Position numbers and translations under genes: made by a program. Of a stretch of DNA of 43,355 nt, positions 1-8,338 are shown piece after piece (positions within the stretch are counted from its first letter, which is position 1; each line of letters begins with the position of its first letter). The stretch is from contig JAQBPB010000009.1 of the NCBI GenBank assembly GCA_028287745.1, positions 1 through 43,355 of the forward strand, read 5' to 3'. The stretch is from Chloroflexota bacterium. Its GTDB lineage: Bacteria > Chloroflexota > Chloroflexia > Chloroheliales > Chloroheliaceae. The notes below the pieces were generated by a model that ran no database searches, was not told where the DNA came from, and saw only the letters and a program-made list of their open reading frames with translations.

Positions 1-92
1 TATGATACCGGCAAGTCTGTAATTGGCTGATTACTAACGAAAGTTTGTAATTTTATATCTTTATTTTGCACTTTTTAGAAAGGAACTTTTCC

Positions 93-473
93 ATGGGTCT
101 TATAAAAGGACTGGCCCGGTTATCCCTCTCCGGGATTTTTATCACATCCGGGTATAGCGCTTACGCCGAGCCGGGCGGCCGCCCGAAAGCTTTGCCAAAA
201 GTCGGACTGCCTGAATCCCAAGAACTGGTCAAACTCAACGGCGCGGCGATGGCCGGGGCGGGCGTCATGCTGGGCCTGGGAATATTTCCGAAACTGGCCG
301 CTTTAATCCTGATTGGTTCGCTAATTCCGACCACGCTGGCCGGACATGCCTTCTGGAACGAAACCGACCCCAAAGCCCGGACAACTCAGCAGGTCCAGTT
401 TTTCAAAAATCTCGGTTTGCTGGGCGGTTTGCTCATGGTGCTGACCGATAAGAAAAAGAAGCGGAAAGCTTAG
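93..473 (+). CDS. DoxX-like small membrane protein
   Basis: A 126-residue protein with hydrophobic segments at about residues 3-20, 50-75 and 105-120, laid out like the DoxX family of small integral membrane proteins. The ATG at 93 is chosen over the TTG at 66 because a purine-rich ribosome site (AGAAAGGA, about 77-84) sits at normal spacing before it. The C-terminus is strongly basic (KKKKRK), as expected for a cytoplasmic tail. Family members are often linked to redox or thiol stress, but nothing local assigns a substrate. It converges on the UvrA-like gene with only 12 bases between the stop codons. Family call is moderately sure; function unknown. Confidence 0.7.
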   Translation: MGLIKGLARLSLSGIFITSGYSAYAEPGGRPKALPKVGLPESQELVKLNGAAMAGAGVMLGLGIFPKLAALILIGSLIPTTLAGHAFWNETDPKARTTQQVQFFKNLGLLGGLLMVLTDKKKKRKA

Positions 474-485
474 GGCCGCCAGGCT

Positions 486-2720
486 TTAAATAAACTTCGC
501 CGTGATACTCCGCTGGCAATTTTTCAATTCTTGCGGCGGTCCCTCAAACAATACTTCACCACCGGCGCTGCCACCTTCCGGGCCCAGGTCGATGACCCAA
601 TCGGCCTGCCGGATAACGTCCAGGTGATGTTCAATCAGGATGACGGTGTTCCGGGCGTCCACCAGCCGGTCAATGATGCCCATCAGCAGCCCAATGTCCG
701 AAAGGTGCAGCCCGGTGGTGGGTTCGTCCATCACGTAGACGCTGCCCCGTTTGTGGAGTTCGGTGGCGAGCTTCAGGCGTTGCCCTTCTCCGCCTGACAG
801 GGTGCTGAGGGGCTGGCCCAGTTTCAGGTATCCCAACCCCACATCGTTCATGGATTGCAGCACGGCCCTGACCTTTTTCTCGGTGAAGAAGGTCAGGGTT
901 TCCTCCACCGTCATGTCCAGCACGTCACTGATGGTCTTACCGCGCAGGTGGTAAACCAGCACCTCGGCCTTGAAACGTTTCCCCTCGCAGATTTCGCAGG
1001 CGGTGGCGATGCTATCCATAAACGCCAGGTCGGTGTAAACTACTCCCAGGCCGTTGCAATTGGGGCAACTGCCCGTTGAGTTGAAACTGAAGAGCGAGGC
1101 ACTGACGTTGTTTTCCCTGGCGAAGGCCTGGCGAATCTCGTCCATTATCCCGGTATAGGTAGCCGGAGCCGAGCGGCTATTGGCCGTCACGCGGGACTGG
1201 TCGATCATAATCGCGTCCGGGTGCTGTTTCAAAAAGACCTCGTTAATCAGGGTGCTTTTTCCGGAGCCGGCGACTCCCGTCACGACGGTCAGGACGCCGG
1301 TGGGAATGTTCACCGTGACGTTCTTCAGGTTATGCAGGGAGGCCTGTTTGATGGTCATTTGCCCGGTAGGAGGCCGTACTTTCTCCTTTACCGGCATGTG
1401 CTGCTTTAAGAATTGCCCGGTGAGGGTGTCCGCGCTCTTGAGGGCCTCATAACTCCCTTCAAATACCACTTCCCCGCCATGGACCCCGGCCTTTGGGCCG
1501 ATATCCACCACGTGGTCGGCGATAGCCATTACATCCGGGTCATGCTCCACGATGAGCACGGTATTGCCTTTGTCGCGCAGCTTCTTCAAAAGGCTATTAA
1601 GGCGGACGACATCACGGGCGTGCAGCCCCACACTGGGTTCGTCCAGGATGTACAACATTTCGGTCAGGCTATTGCCGAGGTGCCGGATCATCTTCACGCG
1701 CTGCGACTCGCCGCCGGACAGGGTGGCGGTTTCCCGGCTGAGGCTCAGATAACCCAGGCCAATGTCCACCAGGTGTTGCAAGCGTTCGGTTAGCCGGGCC
1801 GCCACTTTCACGGCGGCCGGATCGGTGAAGCCTTCCAGGAACTTAATCAGCTCGGTCGCTTCCAGGTCGGAGAGTTCAGCGATATTACGGCCGTTAATCT
1901 TGCAATTCAGGGCGGCCTGGTTGAGCCTGGCCCCCTTACACAACGGGCAAGTCTGCGAGGTGGTGAACTCTTCAAAGACCGCCCGGTTGCGTTCGGACAT
2001 GGCCGCCGCGTCCTTCTTGATATACATGCGGGTGAAGCGTTCAACCAGACCCTCGTATTTGGTACCGTATCCGCCAGCAGAGACTTTCACGTCCGCGCCG
2101 TAGAGCAGGGCGTGAAGTTCTGGATCGGTGTAGTCTTTAATGGGTTTATCGTTGTCGAACAGGCCCGATAGCGGGTACATCTTCCACATCCATTTGCCGA
2201 TCTTGAACTCCGGGTGCAGGATGGCCCCGCCATTCAGGGATTTGCTGCGGTCAAGGAATTTTCCCAGGTCAGGTTGAACGGTCTTGCCGATGCCTTCGCA
2301 TTCCGGGCACATTCCCTGGGGAGTGTTGAATGAGAAAGCGAAGGCTGGCCCGGCGTAGGGTTGCCCCACTCGTGAGAAAAGCAGCCGCAACAAAGTGGCA
2401 ATATCTGTGTAAGTGCCTGCTGTCGAACGCGATCCGCCGCCGACCCGCTTCTGGTCAATGATGATCGGAGCGTTCAGGTTTTCGATGTGGTCTACCTCCG
2501 GTTGGCCGTAGTGCGGCAGGAAGCCTTGCACAAAGAAGGTAAATGTTTCGTTCAACTGGCGCTGCGCTTCGGCGGCGATAGTGTCGAATACCAGGGAAGA
2601 TTTTCCGGAGCCGGACACGCCGGTAAACACCGTAACCTGCTGCTTGGGAATGTTCAAAGAGATGTCCTTGAGGTTGTTTTCACGGGCGCCGCGAACCTCG
2701 ATGAACTGGCGATCTGTCAT
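486..2720 (-). CDS. Short UvrA paralogue (DrrC/UvrA2-like ABC ATPase lacking the UvrB-binding domain)
   Basis: A 744-residue UvrA-family protein with two ABC ATPase halves. The first Walker A (GVSGSGKSS) is near residue 34 and the first signature is LSGGESQRVK. The second Walker A (GVAGSGKST) is near residue 480 and the second signature is LSGGEGQRLK. Both zinc modules are present, as CPEC paired with CPLC and CPNC paired with CEIC. After the first Q-loop region the chain runs from LLFSRVG almost directly into the first zinc module, so the roughly 200-residue UvrB-binding insertion of true UvrA (about 940 residues) is missing. Such short paralogues are known for self-resistance to DNA-binding drugs rather than UvrBC repair; that role here is inference. 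A good ribosome site (AAGGAG) precedes the ATG. Confidence 0.88.
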   Translation of the reverse strand: MTDRQFIEVRGARENNLKDISLNIPKQQVTVFTGVSGSGKSSLVFDTIAAEAQRQLNETFTFFVQGFLPHYGQPEVDHIENLNAPIIIDQKRVGGGSRSTAGTYTDIATLLRLLFSRVGQPYAGPAFAFSFNTPQGMCPECEGIGKTVQPDLGKFLDRSKSLNGGAILHPEFKIGKWMWKMYPLSGLFDNDKPIKDYTDPELHALLYGADVKVSAGGYGTKYEGLVERFTRMYIKKDAAAMSERNRAVFEEFTTSQTCPLCKGARLNQAALNCKINGRNIAELSDLEATELIKFLEGFTDPAAVKVAARLTERLQHLVDIGLGYLSLSRETATLSGGESQRVKMIRHLGNSLTEMLYILDEPSVGLHARDVVRLNSLLKKLRDKGNTVLIVEHDPDVMAIADHVVDIGPKAGVHGGEVVFEGSYEALKSADTLTGQFLKQHMPVKEKVRPPTGQMTIKQASLHNLKNVTVNIPTGVLTVVTGVAGSGKSTLINEVFLKQHPDAIMIDQSRVTANSRSAPATYTGIMDEIRQAFARENNVSASLFSFNSTGSCPNCNGLGVVYTDLAFMDSIATACEICEGKRFKAEVLVYHLRGKTISDVLDMTVEETLTFFTEKKVRAVLQSMNDVGLGYLKLGQPLSTLSGGEGQRLKLATELHKRGSVYVMDEPTTGLHLSDIGLLMGIIDRLVDARNTVILIEHHLDVIRQADWVIDLGPEGGSAGGEVLFEGPPQELKNCQRSITAKFI

Positions 2721-3263
2721 GCTTGTCTCCTTACCGGGTCAAAAATGCTCGACCTCCGCAGTCTCTTTGAGAACCTTGAGCAAAGGCCGGGATAGCCGCT
2801 TTATTCAGTCTTTAATTCAGTTGCCGAGCTTTCTAAACTTATTTGCTGACAGTAGGAGGAAAATAGCGGCGGCCGGTTTACCTGCTTCGTTTTGGGCTGC
2901 CAGGGCCGCAGGCGGTCCGCAAGTTGAAGCCGTTGAGGCCCGACCATCAACTCCTCTGGCGTAGTGCTTATAGACGTCCTGGGCTATTATGGCCTGGTGA
3001 TGAAAATCCACAGTCCTCCTGCTCCAGTCTGAGAATGGGAATAGACAGGAAAAAGGCCGTTCCCTTTGGCTGTACCGTATATTGTAAGGTTATCCGTGAG
3101 GCACTGTCAATTGACCCAGGTTAAAAATCCCGTGCGCGGCAACCTGACACATGCTTCCCTCGTGCCTGAAGTAACCCTGTGTAGCCCACCCGGAGCGGAT
3201 AACTTCGTTCTGGCAGTTGGCGGGCTAAAGAAGTTGAAAAAGCCACTGGCACGCTAAAACCGG
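2721..3263. other. Non-coding gap between the UvrA-like gene and queF
   Basis: No convincing gene in either strand. Short open frames here lack ribosome sites and family motifs. GC-rich stretches suggest remnants of former coding DNA, but no family could be recognised. The right end merges into the queF promoter. Confidence 0.5.
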
Positions 3264-3264
3264 C

Positions 3265-3292
3265 CTGAACGAGGTTATTTTCGTGGTATAAT
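3265..3292 (+). promoter_or_regulatory. Extended -10 promoter for queF
   Basis: TATAAT at 3287-3292 is preceded by TGG, giving an extended -10 element (TGnTATAAT). The -35 match is weak (CTGAAC at 3265-3270, 16-base spacer), which is typical for extended -10 promoters. Transcription would start near 3299, leaving a leader of about 100 bases before queF. Confidence 0.6.
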
Positions 3293-3342
3293 TACAGTGT
3301 CGCAGGCCAGGCGGGAACCGGCCCCGGCTCTTTAAAGACCTG

Positions 3343-3380
3343 ACCCGGCTATGCTGACCGGGTATTTATTTAACTAAAAT
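3343..3380 (+). promoter_or_regulatory. Leader hairpin with AU-rich tail ahead of queF
   Basis: A perfect 6-bp stem (ACCCGG at 3343-3348, CCGGGT at 3358-3363) with a 9-base loop is followed at once by an AU-rich tail containing AACTAA. The layout of stem, loop and A-rich tail just before a queuosine gene recalls preQ1-I riboswitches. However, the loop lacks the expected UAG that would pair with the tail CUA, so the assignment is tentative. Confidence 0.25.
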
Positions 3381-3397
3381 TCTGGAAGTAACAGGAA

Positions 3398-3868
3398 ATG
3401 ACCATACAAAATAATTCAAACGGCCACGAGCCAAAATTAGAAACTACTATTGTGGGTGAGGCGACCGGCCCCGGCGTATTGCCGCCGAGCAAGCTGGGTG
3501 AAGGCAAAACCGTACCGACCAAACAACTGGATAGCTTTGAAAACCCGGCCCCGGACCTGGACTATACAATTGTCCTGGATATTCCGGAATTCACCTGCCT
3601 GTGCCCTATCAGCGGCCAGCCGGATTTCGCCCGCTTCACGATTGAATACCGGCCCGACCGGAAATGTGTCGAAACCAAGAGCCTGAAACTCTATATGTGG
3701 AGCTTCCGCAACGAAGGAGCTTTCCACGAGGCGGTCACGAACAGCATTCTGCGCGACCTGGTAAAAGTAATGGAACCAAAGTGGATTAAAATCACCGGTA
3801 TTTTCAATGCCCGGGGCGGCATTACTCCTACTATTATTTCACAGTGGGAAAAGCCGCAAAATGCTTAA
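3398..3868 (+). CDS. queF: NADPH-dependent 7-cyano-7-deazaguanine reductase
   Basis: A 156-residue type I (unimodular, YkvM-like) QueF. It reduces the nitrile preQ0 to the amine preQ1 with NADPH in queuosine tRNA-modification synthesis, in the cytoplasm. The active-site motif [13 protein letters not shown] is present, with the predicted nucleophile Cys69 and proton donor Asp76. The family QueF motif [11 protein letters not shown] follows, with the substrate-binding Glu92, then the conserved FHE with His110. Length fits the family; the first 45 residues are a variable leader. No other queuosine gene is in the window. It overlaps the next gene by 8 bases, suggesting translational coupling. Confidence 0.95.
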   Translation: MTIQNNSNGHEPKLETTIVGEATGPGVLPPSKLGEGKTVPTKQLDSFENPAPDLDYTIVLDIPEFTCLCPISGQPDFARFTIEYRPDRKCVETKSLKLYMWSFRNEGAFHEAVTNSILRDLVKVMEPKWIKITGIFNARGGITPTIISQWEKPQNA

Positions 3869-4295
3869 AGACCTTTTGCCCGGTTACTGGAAGCTGCTTT
3901 CCTGGGAAACGCGGCGGGCCGATGGGCAGATAACATACCCATTCGGTCCGGCCCCCCGGGGCCTCTTGATCTATGGCGAAAACGGCCTGATGTCCGCACA
4001 ACTCGGAGACCCACGCCGGGCCAATTTTACCAGCAGTGACCGGGCATTGGCGACCCTGGAAGAAGTAAAGGCTGCTTTTGACGGCTATACCGCTTACTTT
4101 GGCCGCTACGAAGTCGATGAAATCCGGTCGGCGGTCATACATTACCCCGACCTGGCCCTTTTCCCTAACTATACCGGCTCCAGCCAGGTGCGCTACATCG
4201 AACTTGCGGGCAACCGGCTCTCCCTCCGGACCAACTCCATCCCCTTTCAAGGCTCCGGACAGGTCTATGTCCTGGTCTGGGAAAAGATAAGCTAA
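3861..4295 (+). CDS. Lipocalin-like domain protein
   Basis: A 144-residue protein starting at the ATG at 3861, inside the last codons of queF (8-base overlap). The longer upstream frame would be an artefact of reading through queF. It begins [14 protein letters not shown] and continues with a YPFG-like strand, then [13 protein letters not shown] and IPNYTG-type motifs. These match the small lipocalin-like family (PF13924 type) of cytoplasmic beta-barrel proteins, most of which have no known ligand. No signal peptide. The overlap suggests co-expression with queF, but nothing links it to queuosine chemistry. Family call fairly sure; role unknown. Confidence 0.75.
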   Translation: MLKDLLPGYWKLLSWETRRADGQITYPFGPAPRGLLIYGENGLMSAQLGDPRRANFTSSDRALATLEEVKAAFDGYTAYFGRYEVDEIRSAVIHYPDLALFPNYTGSSQVRYIELAGNRLSLRTNSIPFQGSGQVYVLVWEKIS

Positions 4296-4327
4296 AGCTT
4301 CTTAATTATAACTTTCGTAAGCAGAAT

Positions 4328-4346
4328 GTCACAATTAAATTGTGAC
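4328..4346. repeat. 19-base palindrome after the lipocalin-like gene
   Basis: GTCACAATT and its reverse complement AATTGTGAC flank a single A. It lies 33 bases past the stop codon with no uridine tract after it, so it could be a weak terminator or a protein-binding dyad. Confidence 0.5.
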
Positions 4347-4446
4347 CAGCCCTGACAGCCTGCACCCTCTTTTAAGTTAGTGAGCAACGCTTATGAACCC
4401 GGCGAGCTTAAAAGATAATCTTACGTCAGACAATAACGGACATTGA

Positions 4447-4949
4447 CCGCGTACCGGCCTGGAAGCTTATGCCCGCTGGCGCGGGACCTATACGATTGAA
4501 AATGCCAGTAAGCTTTTAGAGTAGGAAACGCTTGAACTTTATAATGGCTGGCTGGTCTGGGACAAGATGACCGACTTTGAAGAGCGGCGCATTGCCGCCA
4601 AAATGCAAGAAATTCTTTCTTTAGTAGCTCGCCTGGTGAATTTTGGTCAGGCTTACCCCGCCAGGTCGAATGCGAACTAAAAGATGGTGACGTTATCAAG
4701 CCGGATGTCTGCCTGGTTTCGCATGAGCGGGTAAAATCGAACCTGGTTAAAAGAGGGCCGGGTAAGCGGTTGGTTTTGCAAGGCGGCCCGGATTTGGTGG
4801 TCGAGCTTGGTTCACCGTCTAATACCAGGCCGGAAGAAAAACGCAAGCGCACGCAATATTTTGATAATGGCACTTTGATTGTGTGGGATGTTGGCCCTGC
4901 TTTCGGATTGACTGGCTACCTTCTCTCATTAATTCAATCCGTATCATAA
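4447..4949 (+). pseudogene. Decayed Uma2-family (DUF820) endonuclease-like gene
   Basis: Read on the plus strand, this stretch encodes recognisable Uma2 blocks in two frames. From 4459 one reads AYARWRGTYTIENASKLLE, then an in-frame TAG at 4522-4524, then ETLELYNGWLVWDKMTDFEE through to a stop at 4678-4680. The homology continues in another frame from about 4662 (VECELKDGDVIKPDVCLVS, DLVVELGSPSNTRPEEKRK, YFDNGTLIVWDV) and then runs into unrelated residues and stops at 4947-4949. So there is one premature stop, one frameshift near 4655-4662, no usable start (TGA at 4444-4446) and a lost C-terminus. Uma2 proteins have a PD-(D/E)XK-like fold and are abundant in Chloroflexota and cyanobacteria. 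The Glu-Leu and Glu-Lys pairs of the catalytic region are still visible. Confidence 0.85.
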
Positions 4950-4955
4950 GAAATC

Positions 4956-5009
4956 AAAAATCCTTATTCTCTCCAGCTAAAGTCGAGCTTTGCGAGAATA
5001 AGGATTTTT
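4956..5009. terminator. Bidirectional terminator, 16-bp perfect stem
   Basis: AAAAATCCTTATTCTC (4956-4971) is repeated in inverse at 4994-5009, with a 22-base loop that itself contains AGCT/AGCT. Both strands end in a T-tract, so it can serve ftsK (minus strand) and stop readthrough from the pseudogene side. Confidence 0.9.
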
Positions 5010-5033
5010 AAGGTCTGAGTCTAAATGTACCGG

Positions 5034-8000
5034 CTAAATTGGCGGGTCGGCGTCAAAGTAGCCCTGGGCCGGGCGGGGCCGGTTCGCCTCTAGGATTGGG
5101 GTGGGCGCCGGGCCGACCTGCCGCATAATTGGCGGCTTCACCACCGTTGGAGCCTGGGACGGCCTGGGGATATTTGCACCGGGGTCAACGGTGGCGGGCG
5201 GTATATTCGGCAACGTCGGGAGGGCCGCGACCGGGGCCGGGGCCTGGACCTGGACCGGTACCGGGTTATAGGGTGGCGGCGGCGGGTTATCTACAGGGGC
5301 CGGTACAAAGTCACCGGCGGCGGCGGTAAGCGAAGTACCCCCGTTAAGGTCTTCTTCGGCGATTAAGACCGGGCGCGGCTTGCTGCCGTCGGCCTGGCCG
5401 ATCACCCCGGCCTGGGCCAAATCTTCGATTAACCGGGCGGCTCGATTGTAGCCGACGCGGAGGCGCCGCTGCAATAATGATGTCGAAGCGGTCCGGGCCT
5501 CACGCACGATTTGCAGGGCCTGTTCAAAAAGCTCGTCGGTCTCGTCCGCGTCACTTTCTGCTTCGATTTCCTGTAGTTCCTGCGGCCAGATCTGGCCCTG
5601 GACAAAATTCTTTTTATCGCCGTTCAGGAAGTCGTTTTGCTGGCGCCAGTGCTGGACCAGCGAGTCTATTTCCTCGTCGCTGACGTACACGCCCTGGACC
5701 CGGATAGGTTTCGCGGAATCGGCGCTCAGGTAAAGCATGTCGCCCCGGCCGAGCAATTTTTCGGCCCCGGCCATGTCCAGGATAACCCGGCTGTCGATCT
5801 GGCTGGTCACGGCAAAAGTAATCCGGCTGGGGAAGTTAGCTTTAATCAGGCCGGTTACAACGTCCACCGAAGGGCGCTGGGTCGCCAGGATAAGGTGTAT
5901 ACCGACCGCCCGGGCTTTCTGGGCCAGGCGGCAGATTGCCGCTTCGGCTTCTTCCGGCGCGACCATCATCAGGTCGGCCAGTTCGTCTACAATCAGCACC
6001 AGATAGGATAATTTTTCCTGGTCGTTGCCCACCCCGGCCGCTTTATTCCAGCTTTCAATATTGCGGTGTCCGAAAAGCGACAGCAATTTGTAGCGGCGTT
6101 CCATTTCACGGATAGACCACTTCAAAACGCTCATGACGGTCGGGGTGCGGTCGCCGCTCTTGCGTTCCTTTTCAGGGTCGGCTTCAATCTGCGTCACCAC
6201 CGGGAAGCGCAGGTGAGGAATCCCGTTATAGGTACTTAACTCGACCATTTTGGGGTCAATCATAATGAACTGTAACTCGCTGGGCCGGTATTGCAGCAGG
6301 TAAGAGGCCACGATAGAGTTAAGACAGACGCTCTTACCGGACCCGGTGCTACCGGCAATCAGCAAGTGGGGCATTTTGGCGAGGTCGGCAACCATCGGCT
6401 GTCCGGCCACGTCCCGGCCCAGCCCGAATTTCAACCGGCCCGCTTTTTTAGCGTATTCCTCAGCTTCCATTATTTCGCGCAAGCCGACCGTGGCGATTTT
6501 ATTATTGGGTACTTCAATACCGACCCGGGATTGGCCGGGAACGGGGGCTTCAATCCGGATTGCCGGGGCCGCCAGGGCCAGGGCCATGTCGTTCGCCAGG
6601 GCGGTAATCCGGGCCACTTTGACGCCGATGCCCGGTTCCAGGGCAAACTGGGTCACAGTTGGGCCGGTATTGACCTCGCGTACATAGGCTTCCACCCCAA
6701 AGCTGGACAGGGTATTTTCAATCAGGCGGGCCTTTTTGCGCAGTTCTTGAGGATTAACCTCGACATCCGAAAAGCTTGCCAGTGTATTGACGTTAGGAAT
6801 GTTCCACTCGCGGTGCGGCAAATCGGGCGGATTAGCCGTTCCATCGTCGCGCTTCCAGTTTTGCAGCAAGCCTTTGGGGCCTTTTTCCGGCACAATGGCC
6901 TGGTTTTGGGCAGTGGCAGGGGCAATAGCCATGGGTTCGGTCAGGGGGGCCAGCGGTATCGGGTCAGCCGTATCCTCATCGGTCAGGCTGATGGTGTGGG
7001 TAAAGGTCTTTTCCGGTTCGGGCGCACCCGGCTTGCGGCGGCCGTTAGAGGCCTGGCCGTTCAGGAGCATATCGTCCAGGAAATCGTCGTCAGTTTGCGG
7101 CCCGGCAAATTTGCCGCGTTTGGCCGGTTTCTGCCAGTTGTCCAGTTCATCCAGGTCATCGTCAAAGTCGCCAAACTGGTCGCCTTCGACCGGCTCACCT
7201 GCCACCAGCGGGGCCTGACCGCGCATCCAGCGGACCGTGTTATGGACGCTATGGGTCATATCTTTAATGGACATCTGGAGTAGCAGCATCAGGCCGATCA
7301 GCAAAAGCGCCAGCCACAATACAAAGACCCCGAACCCGGTAATAATACCGCTTAAGAAGGCATTGATATAGTAGGCGAAGTAGCCGCCGCCGCTGCCGCT
7401 ATCGGCCAGCGCTTTGGAGTTTCCAGCCAGCAGGTGAATAATTGATACAAAGCCGATTACCATGAAAATCAGGCCGGTGATGCGCGTCTGGTTGAAGCGT
7501 TCCCGGTTGGTCAGACCTTCCCAGATGTAAGTGCCGCCCATAACGATTACCAGCGGCGGAATGATAAAGGCCCCTATCCCAAAAAGCTGTTTTACAAATT
7601 TCCCGGCTTCGGCAATCAAACCCTGGTCGGCTATCAGGCCGAACAACAAAATCAAGCCTATTACGATTAAAATGATGCCGGTAATTTCATGCCGGACACC
7701 CTCGGTGATGGGCGGTACGCGGTCGGTTTCGTGGAAATTGACGGCGGTAGCCTGGCGCGACCGGGTAGGGCGGCCTTCGGTTGGCGCGGGCTGGCGGCTG
7801 GCGGGGCCGGTTGAACGGCGCGGCGCGGGGCCAGTGGGTTTTCCATTGGTAGTAGTGGGGCGCTGGCGGGCGGTGCTGCTTTTAACGATAACTTCGCCTT
7901 CGGCTTCTTTATTTTTCTTTTCGGCCGGCGGTTCCAGGGCTAAAATATCGGCGGACTTCTTCCGGGCGGTTGGTTTGATAGTTTTTGAGGAGCGCGAATT

Positions 8001-8120
8001 TATGATCAGATTATCCTGTTCCGGTATAAACGAACGGTAAGTAGTAGTGGCTGGGCGAGTTTTTTGTACAGGTTCGTTCGCCGGTTCATTCTTGGGGGAA
8101 GCCGCTTTTTTTCCAGGCAT
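5034..8120 (-). CDS. ftsK: DNA translocase FtsK/SpoIIIE family
   Basis: A 1028-residue FtsK counted from the ATG at 8118-8120, which has GGCGGA upstream; the frame extends further but without a start of that quality. The order is a basic Pro/Thr-rich N-terminus, about four membrane segments (roughly residues 140-280), a charged linker, then the motor. The motor has Walker A GSTGSGKS near residue 590 and Walker B LIVDELADLMM, followed by LATQRPSVDVVTG. The DNA-reading winged helix (gamma) follows near residues 850-915 (LQRRLRVGYNRAARLIEDL). The motor pumps DNA through the division septum and the gamma domain reads KOPS-like polarity sites. Unusually, about 110 Pro-rich residues follow gamma, which normally ends the protein. 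Confidence 0.95.
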   Translation of the reverse strand: MPGKKAASPKNEPANEPVQKTRPATTTYRSFIPEQDNLIINSRSSKTIKPTARKKSADILALEPPAEKKNKEAEGEVIVKSSTARQRPTTTNGKPTGPAPRRSTGPASRQPAPTEGRPTRSRQATAVNFHETDRVPPITEGVRHEITGIILIVIGLILLFGLIADQGLIAEAGKFVKQLFGIGAFIIPPLVIVMGGTYIWEGLTNRERFNQTRITGLIFMVIGFVSIIHLLAGNSKALADSGSGGGYFAYYINAFLSGIITGFGVFVLWLALLLIGLMLLLQMSIKDMTHSVHNTVRWMRGQAPLVAGEPVEGDQFGDFDDDLDELDNWQKPAKRGKFAGPQTDDDFLDDMLLNGQASNGRRKPGAPEPEKTFTHTISLTDEDTADPIPLAPLTEPMAIAPATAQNQAIVPEKGPKGLLQNWKRDDGTANPPDLPHREWNIPNVNTLASFSDVEVNPQELRKKARLIENTLSSFGVEAYVREVNTGPTVTQFALEPGIGVKVARITALANDMALALAAPAIRIEAPVPGQSRVGIEVPNNKIATVGLREIMEAEEYAKKAGRLKFGLGRDVAGQPMVADLAKMPHLLIAGSTGSGKSVCLNSIVASYLLQYRPSELQFIMIDPKMVELSTYNGIPHLRFPVVTQIEADPEKERKSGDRTPTVMSVLKWSIREMERRYKLLSLFGHRNIESWNKAAGVGNDQEKLSYLVLIVDELADLMMVAPEEAEAAICRLAQKARAVGIHLILATQRPSVDVVTGLIKANFPSRITFAVTSQIDSRVILDMAGAEKLLGRGDMLYLSADSAKPIRVQGVYVSDEEIDSLVQHWRQQNDFLNGDKKNFVQGQIWPQELQEIEAESDADETDELFEQALQIVREARTASTSLLQRRLRVGYNRAARLIEDLAQAGVIGQADGSKPRPVLIAEEDLNGGTSLTAAAGDFVPAPVDNPPPPPYNPVPVQVQAPAPVAALPTLPNIPPATVDPGANIPRPSQAPTVVKPPIMRQVGPAPTPILEANRPRPAQGYFDADPPI

Positions 8121-8188
8121 AGTGTCGGGTCCGCCTTTTTCGATTGCAAATAACAAATTGCCAGCCCCTGGCTGGTTACTATAATACC

Positions 8189-8217
8189 ATACTAGCACTT
8201 GCGTTCTTAGGCGTCAA
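8189..8217 (-). promoter_or_regulatory. Likely ftsK promoter
   Basis: On the minus strand TTGACG (8212-8217) and TAGTAT (8189-8194) are separated by exactly 17 bases, five and four matches to the sigma-70 consensus. An alternative extended -10, TGGTATTAT, lies just downstream (about 8181-8189). Both would give a leader of about 60-65 bases before the ATG at 8120. Confidence 0.5.
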
Positions 8218-8338
8218 GGGTGGAATCTTCAACAATCAGGGCGCTATTATAAGTCAAAGGACGCCTCCTGAATGTAGTCCTGTCCGGTTAAAATAATCGC
8301 GGCGCTGGCCCGGATTTAAAGGATTAATTACCGGCTTA

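Noticed and set aside
2817..3011. Minus-strand open frame starting MDFHHQAIIAQDVYKHYARG
   Set aside because: The first residues resemble the start of an ABC ATPase, but no further motif follows, there is no ribosome site and the rest is low-information; not enough for even a pseudogene call.
4421..4873. 150-codon minus-strand open frame
   Set aside because: Lies opposite the Uma2 remnant, whose plus-strand homology explains the region.
6291..7283. 330-codon plus-strand open frame inside ftsK
   Set aside because: Antisense shadow of a GC-rich real gene; no family motifs and Gly/Phe/Gln-rich composition typical of antisense reading.
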